A stretch of DNA of 64,000 nucleotides, taken from the NCBI GenBank assembly GCA_963663495.1, contig OY760427.1:124001-188000 (forward strand). Direction: 5' to 3'. This document shows positions 62,943 to 64,000 of this stretch, piece after piece. Origin of the DNA: G963663495 sp963663495. GTDB taxonomy: Bacteria; Bacteroidota; Rhodothermia; Rhodothermales; Bin80. The notes below the pieces were generated by a model, which did no database searches, was not told the origin of the DNA, and saw only the letters and a program-made list of their open reading frames with translations. Numbering within the stretch: the first letter of the stretch is position 1; every line of letters begins with the position of its first letter. The position numbers and the translations under genes were made by a program.

Positions 62943-63986
62943 CTTCACTAATCCTTCTTTTATGGTTCTTGGAAGGCTCGGTCCGTTGTACACCAGGCCG
63001 GTATAAAACTGGACGAGCGAAGCGCCTGCCCGCAGCATCTTGTAGGCCGATTCGGCCGAATTTATGCCTCCTACACCTATAATTGGCACACTCCCTCGGG
63101 TGCGGTAGTATAGATACTTCACCAGTCTTCTGGCCAGCGGAGCTATAGGTGGACCACTTATTCCTCCCGTCCCGATACTTGACAGATCCTTGTTCCAAGA
63201 CGCTGTGGGAACGGTGTTGCTCGCCACATAGCCGCCGATACTGTAAGATTTGCCTACCTCAAGGATTTCTTCCACTAGGCTGTCGAAAACAATCTTGGAT
63301 GTTGCGGGTGGAGCAAGCTTGAGCAGAATCGGAACCTTTGAGTGCATGCGCCGGCGTTCCGAGAATATTGCTTTGAGCAGCACATCCAAGAGGCCGGCCT
63401 GCTCAAAAGACTTGCCATCCACGGTATTGGGACAAGAAATATTCAGCACCATGTAGTCTGCCAGGGGTGCTAGCAGCCTGAAGGAGGAACAATAGTCCAT
63501 GACGGCCTCGGCGCCGGTCATCTGGTGCACATTGGTAGCAGCAATGTTGACACCCACTGGCATGTGGCACCATTTCGTTGCACGCGCGAGGCGCCGTGCA
63601 ACGCGCGAGGCGCCTTGGCTTGGCAAGCCGACCCGGTTGATGAGTGCTTCTTCCGATTCGTGGCGAAACATCCGTGGTCTCTTGTTGCCGCGGGACGACC
63701 TGTAGGTTACAGATCCTACCTCGGCGAATCCAAAACCCAGCGCTTCCGAAAAGCGCAGGAGCTTACCATCCTTATCGAACCCTGCTGCCAATCCCACAGG
63801 GTTGGCGAAGTTGATCCCGAACAACTGTTGGCCCAATGATCCGTCAGCATATCCGAATCCGGTTTCCAGCAGGCTGGGTGCAACGAGCTGGGCTGCCCGC
63901 GCGGCAACAATACTCACACTATGGCCCACATCCGGCGAGAGCAAAAACAGGTATGGGCGAATACGCGGGTATAATTTCGCTTCCAT
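62850..63986 (-). CDS. pyrD: Dihydroorotate dehydrogenase, class 2 architecture
   Basis: 378 residues. The N-terminal extension (RPYLFLLSPDVGHSVSIVAA) is the membrane-associating part of quinone-dependent class 2 enzymes. FMN-barrel motifs are NPVGLAAGFDKDGKL, NISCPNT and GVGGINSAESAYKMLRAGAS. It oxidises dihydroorotate to orotate in pyrimidine synthesis. Unusually, NISCPNT has Cys where well-studied class 2 enzymes have the catalytic Ser (NISSPNT in E. coli); Cys is usual in class 1. It is convergent with dtd and overlaps it by 93 bp. Confidence 0.93.
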   Translation of the reverse strand: MEAKLYPRIRPYLFLLSPDVGHSVSIVAARAAQLVAPSLLETGFGYADGSLGQQLFGINFANPVGLAAGFDKDGKLLRFSEALGFGFAEVGSVTYRSSRGNKRPRMFRHESEEALINRVGLPSQGASRVARRLARATKWCHMPVGVNIAATNVHQMTGAEAVMDYCSSFRLLAPLADYMVLNISCPNTVDGKSFEQAGLLDVLLKAIFSERRRMHSKVPILLKLAPPATSKIVFDSLVEEILEVGKSYSIGGYVASNTVPTASWNKDLSSIGTGGISGPPIAPLARRLVKYLYYRTRGSVPIIGVGGINSAESAYKMLRAGASLVQFYTGLVYNGPSLPRTIKEGLVKLLQRKGITSITHIIGEDTRRSTLKGKSNRS

Positions 63987-64000
63987 ACAGCAGTCAGGTC

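Noticed and set aside
63583..63618. Short tandem GCGCGAGGCGCC units within pyrD
   Set aside because: They code for the ordinary Arg/Ala-rich stretch SRVARRLARATKW and preserve the frame; not a mobile repeat.

Overview
The window looks like a chromosome segment of a Gram-negative bacterium of the Rhodothermales/Balneolales side of the Bacteroidota. The evidence is the E2-E1 fused 2-oxoglutarate decarboxylase (kgd type), TonB receptors paired with DUF4249 and DUF5916 proteins, FlgD-like C-terminal tails on secreted proteins, HPr kinase, DUF2795, and Omp85 and bS21 genes. TTG and GTG starts are frequent. The placement is inferred from gene content only.

Layout. 1-4578: start of a glutamate dehydrogenase gene, a Na+/H+ antiporter, a TerC protein and aroE. 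4594-6012: a TnpB-carrying element with a perfect 8-bp target duplication. 6083-13315: TPR protein, two tandem GHL10-type secreted glycosidases, an HNH nuclease and a HIT protein. 13338-20016: ISNCY remnant, then a TonB receptor / DUF4249 lipoprotein / DUF5916 outer-membrane set. 20503-30618: a tandem duplication of a large 2OG-Fe(II) oxygenase gene with an insertion-sequence graveyard between the copies, ending in a second TnpB element. 30637-43528: housekeeping genes (fmt, moxR, hprK, M23 peptidase, DUF2795, Omp85, epimerase, kgd, rpsU, rdgB). 62442-63986: dtd and pyrD.

The most striking region is 43531-62439, an 18.9-kb insertion. It is flanked by an exact 8-bp direct repeat (CAATGATA) and sits inside what was an ATGA stop/start overlap of rdgB and dtd, leaving both genes intact. 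It is nested. The outer ends are IS1595-type: an IS1595 element on the left and a TnpB element on the right. Between them lies a fragment of an Eco57I-type DNA methylase. That fragment is split, with its own 8-bp duplication (GAAGGTGT), by a 15.2-kb IS66-ended composite at 45574-60773. The left IS66 of that composite is split in turn by an IS1634 element. The composite's only large non-transposase cargo is a 2109-residue Calx-beta-repeat surface protein with an autotransporter-like C-terminal barrel.

The TnpB elements are unusual. Instead of IS200/IS605 or IS607 ends they have GGGAGTTATAT-type inverted ends like those of the resident IS1595 element, and they make 8-bp duplications. Each is preceded by a MITE built from the two ends of the same IS1595 element. 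This suggests a TnpB nuclease gene carried by elements that an IS1595 transposase moves in trans.
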